From: Bariatricus massiliensis
GTDB lineage: Bacteria; Bacillota; Clostridia; Lachnospirales; Lachnospiraceae
Assembly (NCBI RefSeq): GCF_900086725.1
Contig: NZ_LT574837.1
Coordinates: 786,760-850,759 of the forward strand
Direction: 5' to 3'
Length of the DNA: 64,000 nucleotides
Below, in pieces: positions 1 to 9,249 of this stretch. Position 1 is the stretch's first letter; each line of letters starts with the position of its first letter. The notes under the pieces were generated by a model that made no database searches, was not told the origin of the DNA, and saw only the letters and a list, made by a program, of their open reading frames with translations. A program made the position numbers and the translations under genes.

Positions 1-415
1 AATGCACGCTCAAACGCTGCCAGACAACGCATTGCTCCAATAGATAGACCTGTTTGTAATTCAGCTCCTTGTGGCTGGCTGCATACTGTTTGACGTATTC
101 CAGTGAGAGGGCAACGTCAGCAATCTGGTCGGCACTCATACGGGAACTTGCGTCCGAACGTGTCTTGTAGCCGGACTGAAAATCTGTGTTGATGTCAATA
201 CAGTAAGCGGTTTCGCCCTCCACCTGCATAATGCCCTCATGGAATGTAGAACCGATACTGCCATCATTCATGACTTTTTCTACATAGCCTGCCTTTTCCT
301 GTGCGTCTGTCCAGTATTGCTTCTCCGCAGCCTGTACCTGTGAAGCTGGTAAGGTTGTGAATACCGCAGCCAGACTTAGTACGCCAGCAAGCAGATGGTT
401 CATAATCTTTTTCAT
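1..415 (-). CDS. Thioester-domain surface protein of an integrated element (partial, N-terminal part)
   Basis: The frame begins at an ATG (413-415) after a strong AAAGGAGG-type site and runs off the window, so only about 138 residues are visible. A Sec signal peptide is clear: a Lys-rich start, a hydrophobic stretch, and an Ala-rich cleavage region near residues 26-30. The mature part has EGETAYCIDI followed by EQCVVWQ, the Cys and Gln arrangement of TQXA/Cys-Gln thioester adhesin domains found at the tip of VaFE-repeat, sortase-anchored proteins. Such proteins are commonly carried by Tn916/Tn1549-like conjugative elements. Its position right beside the 3' end of rlmD supports it being cargo near an element end. 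Sortase motif and repeats would lie outside the window. Confidence 0.75.
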   Translation of the reverse strand, partial: MKKIMNHLLAGVLSLAAVFTTLPASQVQAAEKQYWTDAQEKAGYVEKVMNDGSIGSTFHEGIMQVEGETAYCIDINTDFQSGYKTRSDASSRMSADQIADVALSLEYVKQYAASHKELNYKQVYLLEQCVVWQRLSVH

Positions 416-527
416 ATCGTTGTAAATCCTCCTTTCGTGATTTTGGGTAAAAAAATAGACGCTCATTTCTGAACGCCCAAACGTAAGAAAGGGATACTGT
501 TGTTATCCAGTACCCTCTTTGTAAATC

Positions 528-632
528 TTATTCTGTTGTATCTCCACACTCTATATCAACTACCACAGAAACATTGATGTAATCTTTTATGACCTTATTT
601 CTGTATTTTTCACCGTCGCCAGTAAACACCAT
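528..632 (-). CDS. Small ORF at the element/rlmD junction, function unknown
   Basis: A 34-codon frame starting MVFTGDGEKYRNKVIKDY and ending IECGDTTE. The frame stays open upstream without a stop through the rlmD stop codon and into the last codons of rlmD in another frame (giving SVDTKKNYVEILNF before the Met), so the real start is unclear and no ribosome binding site is seen before the internal ATG. The composition looks protein-like. It may be the C-terminal end of an element gene whose 5' part was replaced at integration, or chance. I do not recognise the family. Confidence 0.35.
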   Translation of the reverse strand: MVFTGDGEKYRNKVIKDYINVSVVVDIECGDTTE

Positions 633-664
633 ATGCTTGAAAAAGTGCCTAAAATTAAGGATTT

Positions 665-2059
665 CTACATAGTTTTTCTTTGTATCAACACTATAGTCTC
701 CACATGCCCCGAATGCGGAAACATATCAATCGCCCTCCACTTCTTCATCTCATACCCCCACTGGCAAAGCATTTTCAAATCCCTAGCCAGTGTCGCAGAA
801 TCGCAACTCACATACACAATCCGCTCCGGCCGCATCTCCACCATAGTCCGCAGCACGCTTTCCTCGCACCCTTTCCTCGGCGGATCCACCACAATCACAT
901 CTGCCCTAGCCGTCTCACCGTCATGCTCTCTCTCATACCGTGCATAATACTCAGGCAGTACTTCCTCAGCCTTGCCCACAAAGAACTCTGCATTTTCTAT
1001 TCCATTTATCTCTGCATTTTTCCGCGCGTCCTCAATAGCCTGCGGCACTACTTCCACGCCATAGACTTTCCCGGCCTTCTGAGCCAAGAAGAGGGAAATG
1101 GTTCCAATCCCGCAATACACATCCCATACCACTTCATTTCCTGTAAGGCCGGCATATGCAAGTGCCTGTCCATACAGCACTTCCGTCTGTACCGGATTCA
1201 CCTGATAAAAAGAAAGCGGAGAAATCTGATATTTTACATTACCGATATAATCGGTAATATAATCCTGCCCCCAGAGTAGATGAATCTCACTTCCCATAAT
1301 TACATTCGTCTTCTCTCTATTTACGCTGACCGTAATGCTGGTCATCCCCTCAATCTCGCGGAGAGAGCGCACCAAGTCCTCGGCAGACGGAAGTTTCGTT
1401 CCATTGAGCACAAGGCAGACCATAATCTCTCCGGTACGGAATCCCCGCCGAATCAGCACATGACGTACAAGTCCCCGGCCCGATTGTTCCTCATAAGCCT
1501 GTAACCCATTCCGTTTCATAAATTCCAGCACCTTTTTCAGGATAGGCATGTTCACCTCAGAACCAATCACACAGTCCAGATTAGGGATAATCTGATGAGT
1601 CCTTCCGGCATAAAAGCCCGCTATGAGATTCCCCTCCTTGTCAGATCCGATTGGATACTGTGCCTTATTCCGATAATGAAAGGGTTCCTTCATTCCGCCG
1701 ATAGGCTCCATAATGCTGTCAATCAGCTCTGCGTCAAAACCACCGAGGCGTATAAGGTTGCCCCGCACTTTATTCTGTTTGAATTCCAATTGCTTCTCAT
1801 ACGAAAGCATTTGGATCTGGCATCCCCCACACTGGCGGGCTACACCGCATACAGGCTCTACCCTGTCCGGCGAAGGTGCCACAAGTTTCATCAGCCTCCC
1901 ATATCCGTACTGCTTCTTCGCCTTAGTCACCAGAACCTCCGCCACGTCACCGATTACCGCATCTTTTACAAACAACGTATAACCATCGACCTTGCCGATT
2001 CCTTCTCCGTTCACTCCCATATCTGTGATTGTCACCACGACACGTTCATTTTTCTTCAT
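665..2059 (-). CDS. rlmD: 23S rRNA (uracil-C5)-methyltransferase RlmD/RumA family
   Basis: SAM-dependent m5U methylation of 23S rRNA. The 464-residue protein has an N-terminal TRAM domain (about residues 1-60), the iron-sulfur cysteine cluster CGVARQCGGCQIQ (about 75-90), the SAM-binding VWDVYCGIGTISLFLA motif, and the catalytic VVDPPRKGCEE and VYVSCDSATLARDL motifs with the nucleophilic Cys. The ATG at 2057-2059 is chosen because AGGAGA sits just upstream; an ATG 19 codons earlier has no ribosome binding site and overlaps a terminator. The C-terminus HVETIVLIQRKTM ends where an integrated element appears to begin, so the last residues may derive from the element. Confidence 0.92.
   Translation of the reverse strand: MKKNERVVVTITDMGVNGEGIGKVDGYTLFVKDAVIGDVAEVLVTKAKKQYGYGRLMKLVAPSPDRVEPVCGVARQCGGCQIQMLSYEKQLEFKQNKVRGNLIRLGGFDAELIDSIMEPIGGMKEPFHYRNKAQYPIGSDKEGNLIAGFYAGRTHQIIPNLDCVIGSEVNMPILKKVLEFMKRNGLQAYEEQSGRGLVRHVLIRRGFRTGEIMVCLVLNGTKLPSAEDLVRSLREIEGMTSITVSVNREKTNVIMGSEIHLLWGQDYITDYIGNVKYQISPLSFYQVNPVQTEVLYGQALAYAGLTGNEVVWDVYCGIGTISLFLAQKAGKVYGVEVVPQAIEDARKNAEINGIENAEFFVGKAEEVLPEYYARYEREHDGETARADVIVVDPPRKGCEESVLRTMVEMRPERIVYVSCDSATLARDLKMLCQWGYEMKKWRAIDMFPHSGHVETIVLIQRKTM
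686..706. other. Putative attachment site in the 3' end of rlmD
   Basis: This is the segment encoding HVETIVL near the C-terminus of RlmD. The corresponding rum/rlmD 3' region is an established integration target for ICEs carrying serine recombinases in Firmicutes. An 8-base core TCTCCACA recurs at 541-548 on the element side, which is too short to prove an att repeat. The inference rests on the adjacent element gene at 1-415. Confidence 0.4.
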
Positions 2060-2079
2060 AAACTCTCCTATGTTAAAAT

Positions 2080-2106
2080 AAAAGGGCGAGTCTCCTCCGC
2101 CCTTTT
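2080..2106 (-). terminator. Rho-independent terminator of the yhaM-type gene
   Basis: AAAGGGCG and CGCCCTTT form an 8-bp stem with a 9-nt loop, with T-rich sequence on both sides. It lies between the yhaM stop and the rlmD start, both genes on the minus strand. Confidence 0.75.
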
Positions 2107-2141
2107 GTATGTTCAAAACTACTATTTACAAACTGCTCCAC

Positions 2142-3083
2142 CTAAATGCTGGTCTTCCTCAGATTGGACTCAAACAGCCGGTTATATCCGAGCCAGTCCG
2201 TTCCCTCTTTATCCTTGAAAATCTCTGTCAGCGTCTGCATCTTTGCATCGGTACAGTCCGCAAAATTAAGGGCCAGCGCCTCGGCAAGTGCAGGCTTCTT
2301 CGGAGAACCATACTCCAGCTCGCCGTGATGGGCAATAATGCAATGCTTCAATTCGCTTGCCAGCCTTCTTGGGAATCCGTCGATGGTGCGGATTGCGTCG
2401 TCCATCATCTCTACACCGATAACAATATGTCCCAGCAGCTGCCCGTCGTCTGTATAATCATTGTCCGGGAAGGATGATAATTCTTCCGTCTTTCCGATAT
2501 CGTGGCACATGGCCGCAGTGTACAGTAAATCTCTGTTCAATATCGGATAAGCCCCTACAAAATACTCGCACAGTTTCACTACACTCAGCGTATGTTCCAG
2601 CAGACCGCCCGCGAATCCATGGTGTACGCTCTTTGCCGCCGAATGGCCTTGAAAACGGCGGATAAAGGCTTCATTCTCCACAAAATAGTATTGAATAATC
2701 TTTTGGAGGTAAGGATTTTCCACCTGAGCGCCATACTTCATCAGTTCCGCATACATCCCCTCCACACTCTTTTCACTGGTGGGCATAAAGTCTGCCGGAG
2801 TATACTCCTCCTCACGGGCCACGCGGAGCTGTCTGATATTCAGTTGGAGATTCCCGTTGTAGCTGATAACGTCTCCAAAGACTTCTATAAAATCTTTTTC
2901 GTCATAGTCGGCGATACCGCTGGAGTTAGGATCCCATATCTTACCGTCCAGAGTACCCGTCTTATCCTGAAGAATCAGATTGTCATACGGCTTCCCGTTG
3001 CGGGTCTCCGCACTTCGTTTCCCTTTACAAAGATAAATATTTCTGATAGTCTCGCCTTCGTGTAATGTATTGATATATCTCAT
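2142..3083 (-). CDS. yhaM: 3'-5' exoribonuclease, YhaM family (OB fold plus HD domain)
   Basis: 313 residues, the usual size for YhaM/CbfI. An N-terminal OB-fold nucleic-acid binding domain (about 10-95, with DNLILQDKTGTLDGKIWD) precedes an HD domain carrying HHGFAGGLLEHTLSV and AAMCHDIGKTEEL, the metal-binding His-Asp motifs, and IIAHHGELEYGSP. YhaM proteins degrade RNA and single-stranded DNA 3' to 5'. The start ATG follows AGAGGA. It lies 53 bp downstream of the HtrA-like gene on the same strand with no terminator between, so the two may be co-transcribed. Confidence 0.88.
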   Translation of the reverse strand: MRYINTLHEGETIRNIYLCKGKRSAETRNGKPYDNLILQDKTGTLDGKIWDPNSSGIADYDEKDFIEVFGDVISYNGNLQLNIRQLRVAREEEYTPADFMPTSEKSVEGMYAELMKYGAQVENPYLQKIIQYYFVENEAFIRRFQGHSAAKSVHHGFAGGLLEHTLSVVKLCEYFVGAYPILNRDLLYTAAMCHDIGKTEELSSFPDNDYTDDGQLLGHIVIGVEMMDDAIRTIDGFPRRLASELKHCIIAHHGELEYGSPKKPALAEALALNFADCTDAKMQTLTEIFKDKEGTDWLGYNRLFESNLRKTSI

Positions 3084-3136
3084 GTAAGTTCCTCTTTCTA
3101 ATATTCTATTCTGTTACTGCCATGGGCACGCTATAT

Positions 3137-4471
3137 TTATTCTTTACTTCCCACCGTCACATCGAAGCTGATTTCCACATAACCAGAAGCGCCCTGCCTC
3201 TGTCCGTTGACTTTGAGCGGCTGCCCGGAAGTACAATCGAGAAGGCTCTTTCGATATCCGCTGAGCGTGGTCACGGTAGTCTTTCCAATCTTCGTAATCA
3301 CATCTCCGCTCTGGATGCCGGCCTGCATGGCAGGAGAGTCAGCCTCCACTTCCTTCACATAAATGCCTTCCGGAAGTCCCTGCTCCTGCGCGATGTTCTC
3401 CGTCACTTCCACGCCCTTGATTCCCAGATATGGTACGGCTTTGCCGTTGGATAAAAGCTCTAGGCAGTCTTTGATATCTGAGATAGCGTATGCCGTCACC
3501 AGCGCGTTGCTTGGCCCGTCAGATATCTTTTGATCCGCGATACCTATGACTTCGCCGTTGGTGTTGAACAGTATCCCGCTGCCATTTTCAGCCGCCGCAA
3601 TATCCGTAGTCAATAGCTTATATTCTCCGTCCGCCACTGCCACCTTATTCCGCACGGAGCTGACCGTACCGTAGCCGAGGCCTCCCACATAGCCGAACTG
3701 CTTGCCCAGCGCAATCATCGGGTCGCCCCGGTTGACAATATTGGAATTCCCCAATGTGGCAACTTGAATCTGCGCCCAAGTTGACTCGGAGACTTTATTT
3801 CTCACTACAGAAAATACCGCCAGACCAAGATTGCGGTCCTGTTTCTTTATGGTTGCTGAATAGGATGTATTGTCGGTAAATGTGACCGTAAATCCCTGCG
3901 CGTCCTTGATAATTCTGGAGGGCGCGAGCATGAGAAGCTCTATGCCGTTATCGTAGAAAATAACGCCGGAGACACTGTTCTTTTCATCAAAGTTCGTGTC
4001 CTCCCAGTTCCCCTCTTGAATACCGGTGACCTCTACGACCGCCTTGCTGGAGGCAACGGCTATCTGGTACAGCTCCCGGTTCATCTCACGATAACTGTCC
4101 ACTGTCAGAGACGGCAGCACCGGCGCTTCCTCCTCTGCGCCGTCTTCCCCCTCCTCCTTGGCCTTATCTTCCTCGGCCGTATCATCGGCTGGAATCGTGA
4201 CCACATCAGGATTGTTCCCTATTCTGGATTCTATGAATGGTTTTAAAGCACAAAAAGCCAGACAAGCCGCCGCCCCAAAGAGAAGCCCTCTGCCTGCTGT
4301 CTTCCAAATACTACCGTGCATATTTTTTCTATTTTTCTGTTCGTCTTTAAACGTCTCTTGAAGGAAAGAATACTGTTCTTCCTGTCCTGCCTCTTCTGCC
4401 GCTGCAGATTCTTCCTTGTTCTCAGTCTCACTACTACCCTGTTCCTGATTGTGTTTCAGCTCATCAGACAT
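3137..4471 (-). CDS. HtrA-like membrane protein with PDZ domain, protease domain apparently inactive
   Basis: 444 residues: an acidic cytoplasmic N-terminus (1-55), one transmembrane segment (about 60-80), an acidic linker, a trypsin-like HtrA fold (about 135-340) and a C-terminal PDZ domain (about 350-440, with GIYVKEVEADSPAMQAGI and SGDVITKIG). The catalytic residues are not in place. Where HtrA has TNAHVV this protein has LMLAPSRII; the Asp motif reads RNLGLAVFSV; and GNSGGPL is replaced by ENGSGILF. It therefore looks like a pseudoprotease or scaffold anchored in the membrane and facing out. Strong start with GGAGAAATGCA upstream. Confidence 0.8.
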   Translation of the reverse strand: MSDELKHNQEQGSSETENKEESAAAEEAGQEEQYSFLQETFKDEQKNRKNMHGSIWKTAGRGLLFGAAACLAFCALKPFIESRIGNNPDVVTIPADDTAEEDKAKEEGEDGAEEEAPVLPSLTVDSYREMNRELYQIAVASSKAVVEVTGIQEGNWEDTNFDEKNSVSGVIFYDNGIELLMLAPSRIIKDAQGFTVTFTDNTSYSATIKKQDRNLGLAVFSVVRNKVSESTWAQIQVATLGNSNIVNRGDPMIALGKQFGYVGGLGYGTVSSVRNKVAVADGEYKLLTTDIAAAENGSGILFNTNGEVIGIADQKISDGPSNALVTAYAISDIKDCLELLSNGKAVPYLGIKGVEVTENIAQEQGLPEGIYVKEVEADSPAMQAGIQSGDVITKIGKTTVTTLSGYRKSLLDCTSGQPLKVNGQRQGASGYVEISFDVTVGSKE

Positions 4472-4644
4472 TGCATTTCTCCTTCATTTACAAAGAGTTT
4501 TAAGCAGCACCCATATGTTTAAGTATACATGATTCCAGACAAATGTTCAATCATAATCAAAATTTCTCCTTTTTACTTTCATTTCAAGTATAAATAAGTT
4601 AAAATAAAGCCATACACGTGGTTACAAATACAAGGGAGTAATAA

Positions 4645-7023
4645 ATGATGAATCAAAAGACCTTAAATAAATTAGAATTCCAAAAAATTATAGATTTGCT
4701 CTCAGAGCACGCGTCCTCTCCGGGCGGTAAACAGGCCTGCCGCGGTTTGAAGCCTATGACAGATATAGGAGCCGTCAATACCGCTCAAGAACAGACTCAG
4801 GCCGCCTTCACCCGCATTGTCAAAAAGGGACATCTCTCTTTCAGCGGATGCTATGTGGTGCATGATTCCCTTATGCGTTTGGAGATCGGCAGTGCGCTGA
4901 ATGCAGCCGAGCTTCTCCGCATCGGCAAGCTTCTGAAGACCGCGGGCCGGGCCAAGGCTTACGGCCGCCATGATACGGTGGACGAACTGGCGGACTGTCT
5001 GGATGTGTACTTTGAGCAGCTCTCCCCTCTGGCAGCTTTAAGCGCCGAGATCGACCGCTGCATCATCAGTGAGGAGGAGATCAGCGACGATGCCAGTTCA
5101 CGGTTAAAGCAGATCCGCCGCAGCATCGCGGGTATGAATGATAAGATTCACTCTACACTGAATGGGCTGGTCAACGGTTCTTGGCGCACATACCTGCAGG
5201 ACGCGATTATTACAATGCGTGGGGACCGCTACTGTCTGCCCGTGAAGGCAGAGTACCGCAATCAGGTGAACGGTATGATTCACGACCAGTCCGCCACCGG
5301 CTCCACTCTTTTTATGGAACCTATGGCCGTTGTAAAGCTGAACAATGATTTAAAAGAACTTTATGGGCAGGAGCAGGAGGAAATTCAAGTGATTCTGGCC
5401 CGCTTAAGTGTCGACGCCGCTGAGTATATTGGGGAGATCCGCACCAACTACCAGATGCTGACCGAGCTGGACACCATTTTTGCAAGAGGCGCTTTGGCTC
5501 TGGATATGAATGCCAGCCGTCCTATTTTCAATACCGAAGGGCGCATTCACATCCGGGAAGGCAGGCACCCCCTGCTTGACAAGAAAAAGGTGGTTCCTAT
5601 CACGGTCACACTAGGGGATACTTTTGATCTTCTGATCGTAACAGGGCCTAATACTGGAGGAAAGACCGTATCCTTGAAAACAGTGGGGCTGTTTACCCTC
5701 ATGGGGCAGGCAGGGCTTCATATCCCCGCCCTTGACCGTTCTGAATTAGCGGTGTTTGAACAGGTCTACGCAGACATCGGCGATGAGCAGAGCATTGAGC
5801 AGAGCCTCAGTACCTTCTCCTCCCATATGACGAATATTGTCTCCTTCCTTCAGACCGTAGATGAAAAATCGCTTGTTCTGTTCGATGAGCTGGGCGCAGG
5901 GACGGACCCCACAGAGGGTGCGGCTCTTGCCATTTCCATATTGTCACACCTTCACAGCCGGGGCATACGTACCATGGCCACGACCCACTACAGCGAACTC
6001 AAGGTGTTCGCCCTCTCTACACCGGGCGTTGAAAATGCCTGCTGCGAATTCAATATTGAGACGCTAAGCCCCACCTACCATCTGCTGATAGGGATACCCG
6101 GGAAGAGTAATGCGTTCGCCATTTCGGAGAAACTGGGACTGCCGGATTATATTATTCAGGAAGCAAAGCAGCATCTGAGCGAACAGGACGAATCCTTTGA
6201 AGACCTTCTCACCGATTTGGAGGCAAGCCGCAGGATGATTGAGCGGGAGAAGGATGAAGCCGCCGCCTACCGCCGGGAAATTGAACGGCTGAAGTCGGAG
6301 CTCAAAGATAAGCAGGCAAAACTGGATGCCCAGCGGGAGCGGATACTCAAGGAGGCCAATGAAAAGGCGAGCGCTATCGTGCGTGAAGCCAAAGACTTTG
6401 CCGATGAGACCATGAAAAACTTCCGGAAGTTCGGAAAGGAAAGCATTTCCGCGGCTGACATGGAGCGGGAGCGCGAAAGAATCCGCAAGCAGCTTGCAAA
6501 GACGCAGAATAAGAGCGAACTTGAGAAGAAGAAGCCACAAAAAGAGCATAAAGCCAGCGATTTTCATCTGGGAGATTCGGTCCGTGTACTAAGCATGAAT
6601 CTGACCGGAACCGTCAGTTCCCTTCCCGACGCCAAAGGGAATCTGTTCGTGCAGATGGGAATCCTACGCTCACAAGTCCACATGTCAGATTTAGAGATTA
6701 TCGAAGAGCCTCTCACTCTCACCGCCAAGCAGATGCGGCGCACCTCCGGCGGCAAGATGAAAATGGGCAAGTCTATGCACATCAGCTCTGAGATTAACCT
6801 GCTGGGAAAGACAGTAGACGAAGCGATTGCCGCGCTGGACAAATATTTGGATGACGCTTATTTAGCACACCTAAGCCCGGTGCGTATTGTCCACGGCAAG
6901 GGTACCGGCGCTCTCAGAAACGGAATCCATCAGTATCTGAAACGGCAGAAACATGTGAAATCCTACCGGCTCGGCGCATTTGGCGAAGGCGACGCCGGTG
7001 TTACTATTGTAGAATTCAAATAA
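4645..7023 (+). CDS. mutS2: MutS2 family ATPase (RqcU) with Smr domain
   Basis: 792 residues, the standard MutS2 length. Central ABC-type ATPase with Walker A TGPNTGGKT (about 333-341), Walker B LVLFDELGAGTDPTEG, then a long charged coiled coil (about 520-630) and the C-terminal Smr domain with INLLGKTVDEAI and VRIVHGKGTGALR. MutS2 acts on collided ribosomes in quality control and suppresses recombination. Two adjacent ATGs (4645, 4648) follow AGGGAG. The stop is 16 bp before a response regulator, suggesting co-transcription. Confidence 0.93.
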   Translation: MMNQKTLNKLEFQKIIDLLSEHASSPGGKQACRGLKPMTDIGAVNTAQEQTQAAFTRIVKKGHLSFSGCYVVHDSLMRLEIGSALNAAELLRIGKLLKTAGRAKAYGRHDTVDELADCLDVYFEQLSPLAALSAEIDRCIISEEEISDDASSRLKQIRRSIAGMNDKIHSTLNGLVNGSWRTYLQDAIITMRGDRYCLPVKAEYRNQVNGMIHDQSATGSTLFMEPMAVVKLNNDLKELYGQEQEEIQVILARLSVDAAEYIGEIRTNYQMLTELDTIFARGALALDMNASRPIFNTEGRIHIREGRHPLLDKKKVVPITVTLGDTFDLLIVTGPNTGGKTVSLKTVGLFTLMGQAGLHIPALDRSELAVFEQVYADIGDEQSIEQSLSTFSSHMTNIVSFLQTVDEKSLVLFDELGAGTDPTEGAALAISILSHLHSRGIRTMATTHYSELKVFALSTPGVENACCEFNIETLSPTYHLLIGIPGKSNAFAISEKLGLPDYIIQEAKQHLSEQDESFEDLLTDLEASRRMIEREKDEAAAYRREIERLKSELKDKQAKLDAQRERILKEANEKASAIVREAKDFADETMKNFRKFGKESISAADMERERERIRKQLAKTQNKSELEKKKPQKEHKASDFHLGDSVRVLSMNLTGTVSSLPDAKGNLFVQMGILRSQVHMSDLEIIEEPLTLTAKQMRRTSGGKMKMGKSMHISSEINLLGKTVDEAIAALDKYLDDAYLAHLSPVRIVHGKGTGALRNGIHQYLKRQKHVKSYRLGAFGEGDAGVTIVEFK

Positions 7024-7039
7024 GGGAGGGCGATTTAGG

Positions 7040-7741
7040 GTGATTGCTAAGCAGAAAATATTAATTGTAGATGACGACGAAAATATAGCAGAGTTGATTT
7101 CTCTCTATCTGACCAAAGAGTGCTTTGATACCATGATGGTACACGACGGAGAGGACGCCCTGTCCGCCTTTGAGCGGTATCAGCCCAACCTGATTCTTCT
7201 GGATTTGATGCTCCCGGGCATCGACGGATATCAGGTATGCCGTGAGATTCGCAGCAAATCCAGCGTGCCGATTATCATGCTCTCCGCAAAGGGAGAGATT
7301 TTCGATAAAGTTCTGGGACTCGAGCTGGGCGCTGATGATTACATGTTGAAGCCATTTGACTCCAAGGAACTTGTGGCCCGTGTGAAGGCAGTACTGCGCC
7401 GCTATCAGCCTTGTAAAGCGGAAGAACCGGTACATGACAAGGGCAAATGCGTGGAATACCCGGGGATTGTGATAAACCTGACCAACTATTCGGTCATGGT
7501 AGACGGATTAAATGTGGATATGCCCCCCAAGGAACTGGAACTTCTTTACTTTCTTGCCTCATCGCCAAATCAGGTGTTTACAAGAGAGCAGCTTCTGGAT
7601 CAAATATGGGGTTACGAATATATCGGAGACACCCGCACCGTCGATGTCCACATCAAGCGTCTCCGGGAAAAAGTCAAGGACCATCCGACCTGGAGTCTTG
7701 GTACGGTCTGGGGTATCGGTTACAAATTTGAGGTGAAATAA
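7040..7741 (+). CDS. OmpR/PhoB-family response regulator
   Basis: 233 residues with a receiver domain (acidic pair DDDE near 10-13, phosphoacceptor Asp in LILLDLMLPG about residue 54, Lys in DYMLKPF) and a winged-helix DNA-binding domain (from about 135, ending VDVHIKRLREK and GTVWGIGYKFE). The start is a GTG with AGGGAGG 9 nt upstream, set by the receiver-domain alignment. The stop TAA directly abuts the ATG of the histidine kinase, so the pair is translationally coupled and probably follows mutS2 in one transcript. Confidence 0.9.
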   Translation: MIAKQKILIVDDDENIAELISLYLTKECFDTMMVHDGEDALSAFERYQPNLILLDLMLPGIDGYQVCREIRSKSSVPIIMLSAKGEIFDKVLGLELGADDYMLKPFDSKELVARVKAVLRRYQPCKAEEPVHDKGKCVEYPGIVINLTNYSVMVDGLNVDMPPKELELLYFLASSPNQVFTREQLLDQIWGYEYIGDTRTVDVHIKRLREKVKDHPTWSLGTVWGIGYKFEVK

Positions 7742-9154
7742 ATGCGGAGTACGTTGTATCTGAAATTCATATTGATTTATATCATTTTCGGATTTCTGAG
7801 CCTCTTTACAGTCAGCGCGCTCTCTTCCGCCCTGACTACCAGTTATCTGGAGAGCGATATATCAGGAAACCTATATCAGGAGGCCAGCCTAGTGGCCTCC
7901 GACTATCTTCCCGGATACTTTTCTGACGCGATTACGTCTGCTGACGTCTATAACCAGCTGTCCGGCATGAAAGCCTATCTGGATTCTAATATCTGGTTCG
8001 TTGACAGGGAAGGGGAAATGATTGCTTCCGCCCGGACGGAGGACGTCGCCTTTACCCCCTCCACCATCCATAATTTTGACCCAGCCGAAGGAGGAAGCTC
8101 CCCTTATCAGGTTGGTGATTACCATGGTTATTTTGAGCAAGATATGATCACGGTAATCGCCCCGGTAACACAAGGCTTCTCCACAAAAGGTTATCTGTTG
8201 ATTCACAAGCCTTACTCGGCCGTGGAGGAGGCCAGATTTACGATTATGCGCAATACTTATGTTGTTGTACTCGTAATTTATCTACTCTCTTTTATTATAT
8301 TTTTAGGGATTCATCTTCTGATCTACCGTCCACTTAAAAAAATAACGGATGCCGCCACCCAGTACGCATCCGGTGATCTGGACGTCGTGATACCAGTCAA
8401 CACACAGGATGAGATGGGTTACCTGTCCGCCTCTTTGAACTATATGTCTTCTCAGTTGAAAGATATGGAGGATTACCAAAAGAAATTTGTGGCAAATGTG
8501 TCCCATGATTTCCGCTCTCCACTCACCTCCATTAAAGGCTACATAGAAGCTATGGCCGACGGAACAATCCCGCCCGAATTACAGGATAAATACTTAAAAA
8601 TCATTTTATTTGAGACAGAACGGCTGACAGACCTGACAAGCGATCTGCTGACTTTGAATGAGTTCGACACCAAAGACCTGCTCTTAGACAAGTCGGTCTT
8701 TGATATACATGAGATGATAAAAAACACGGCGGCGGCATTTGAAGGAACCTGCACAAGTAAAAAAATCTCAATCGAACTCCTCTTTGCCTCCCGCTACTTG
8801 ACGGTCTATGCTGACCAGAGGAAAATCCAGCAGGTATTGTATAACCTGATTGACAACGCGATCAAATTCAGCAACGCCGACTCCTCTATCACCGTCGAGA
8901 CAACAGAACGGGGTGAAAAAGTCTACATCTCTGTCAAAGATTACGGCATTGGAATCCCGAAAAACAGCATCAACAAAATCTGGGAACGTTTTTATAAGAC
9001 TGACCTCTCCAGAGGCAAGGACAAGAAGGGAACCGGTCTAGGGCTTTCTATAGTAAAGGAAATCATTCAGGCTCACAATGAAAACATTAATGTAATCAGT
9101 ACAGAAGGGGTAGGAACCGAGTTCATATTCTCACTCCCAAGAGATAAGCAGTAA
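7742..9154 (+). CDS. Membrane sensor histidine kinase, partner of the preceding regulator
   Basis: 470 residues: TM1 (about 8-30), an extracytoplasmic sensing loop (about 31-165), TM2 (about 172-195), a HAMP domain (LIYRPLKKITDAATQYASGD), a HisKA domain with phosphoacceptor His in NVSHDFRSPLTSIKGY, and a HATPase domain with N-box LIDNAIKF, G1 DYGIGIPK and G2 GTGLGLSIVKEI. The signal is unknown. The gene follows its regulator without a gap and is followed by a clear terminator. Confidence 0.9.
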   Translation: MRSTLYLKFILIYIIFGFLSLFTVSALSSALTTSYLESDISGNLYQEASLVASDYLPGYFSDAITSADVYNQLSGMKAYLDSNIWFVDREGEMIASARTEDVAFTPSTIHNFDPAEGGSSPYQVGDYHGYFEQDMITVIAPVTQGFSTKGYLLIHKPYSAVEEARFTIMRNTYVVVLVIYLLSFIIFLGIHLLIYRPLKKITDAATQYASGDLDVVIPVNTQDEMGYLSASLNYMSSQLKDMEDYQKKFVANVSHDFRSPLTSIKGYIEAMADGTIPPELQDKYLKIILFETERLTDLTSDLLTLNEFDTKDLLLDKSVFDIHEMIKNTAAAFEGTCTSKKISIELLFASRYLTVYADQRKIQQVLYNLIDNAIKFSNADSSITVETTERGEKVYISVKDYGIGIPKNSINKIWERFYKTDLSRGKDKKGTGLGLSIVKEIIQAHNENINVISTEGVGTEFIFSLPRDKQ

Positions 9155-9172
9155 TTAATTGGACACAAAGAA

Positions 9173-9220
9173 AAGGCAGCCTTATATTTTCGGTGTATTC
9201 CGTAAATATAAGACTGCCTT
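9173..9220. terminator. Bidirectional terminator between the kinase and the sugar-binding lipoprotein
   Basis: AAGGCAG-CTTATATTT pairs with AAATATAAG-CTGCCTT, one mismatch, 14-nt loop, with AT-rich flanks on both sides. It serves the two convergent genes. Confidence 0.8.
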
Positions 9221-9249
9221 AATTATATAATAAATCGATATCTTTTAAC

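Noticed and set aside
680..1279. 199-codon plus-strand ORF within rlmD
   Set aside because: Antisense shadow of rlmD with His/Arg/Pro-rich, unprotein-like composition and no ribosome binding site.
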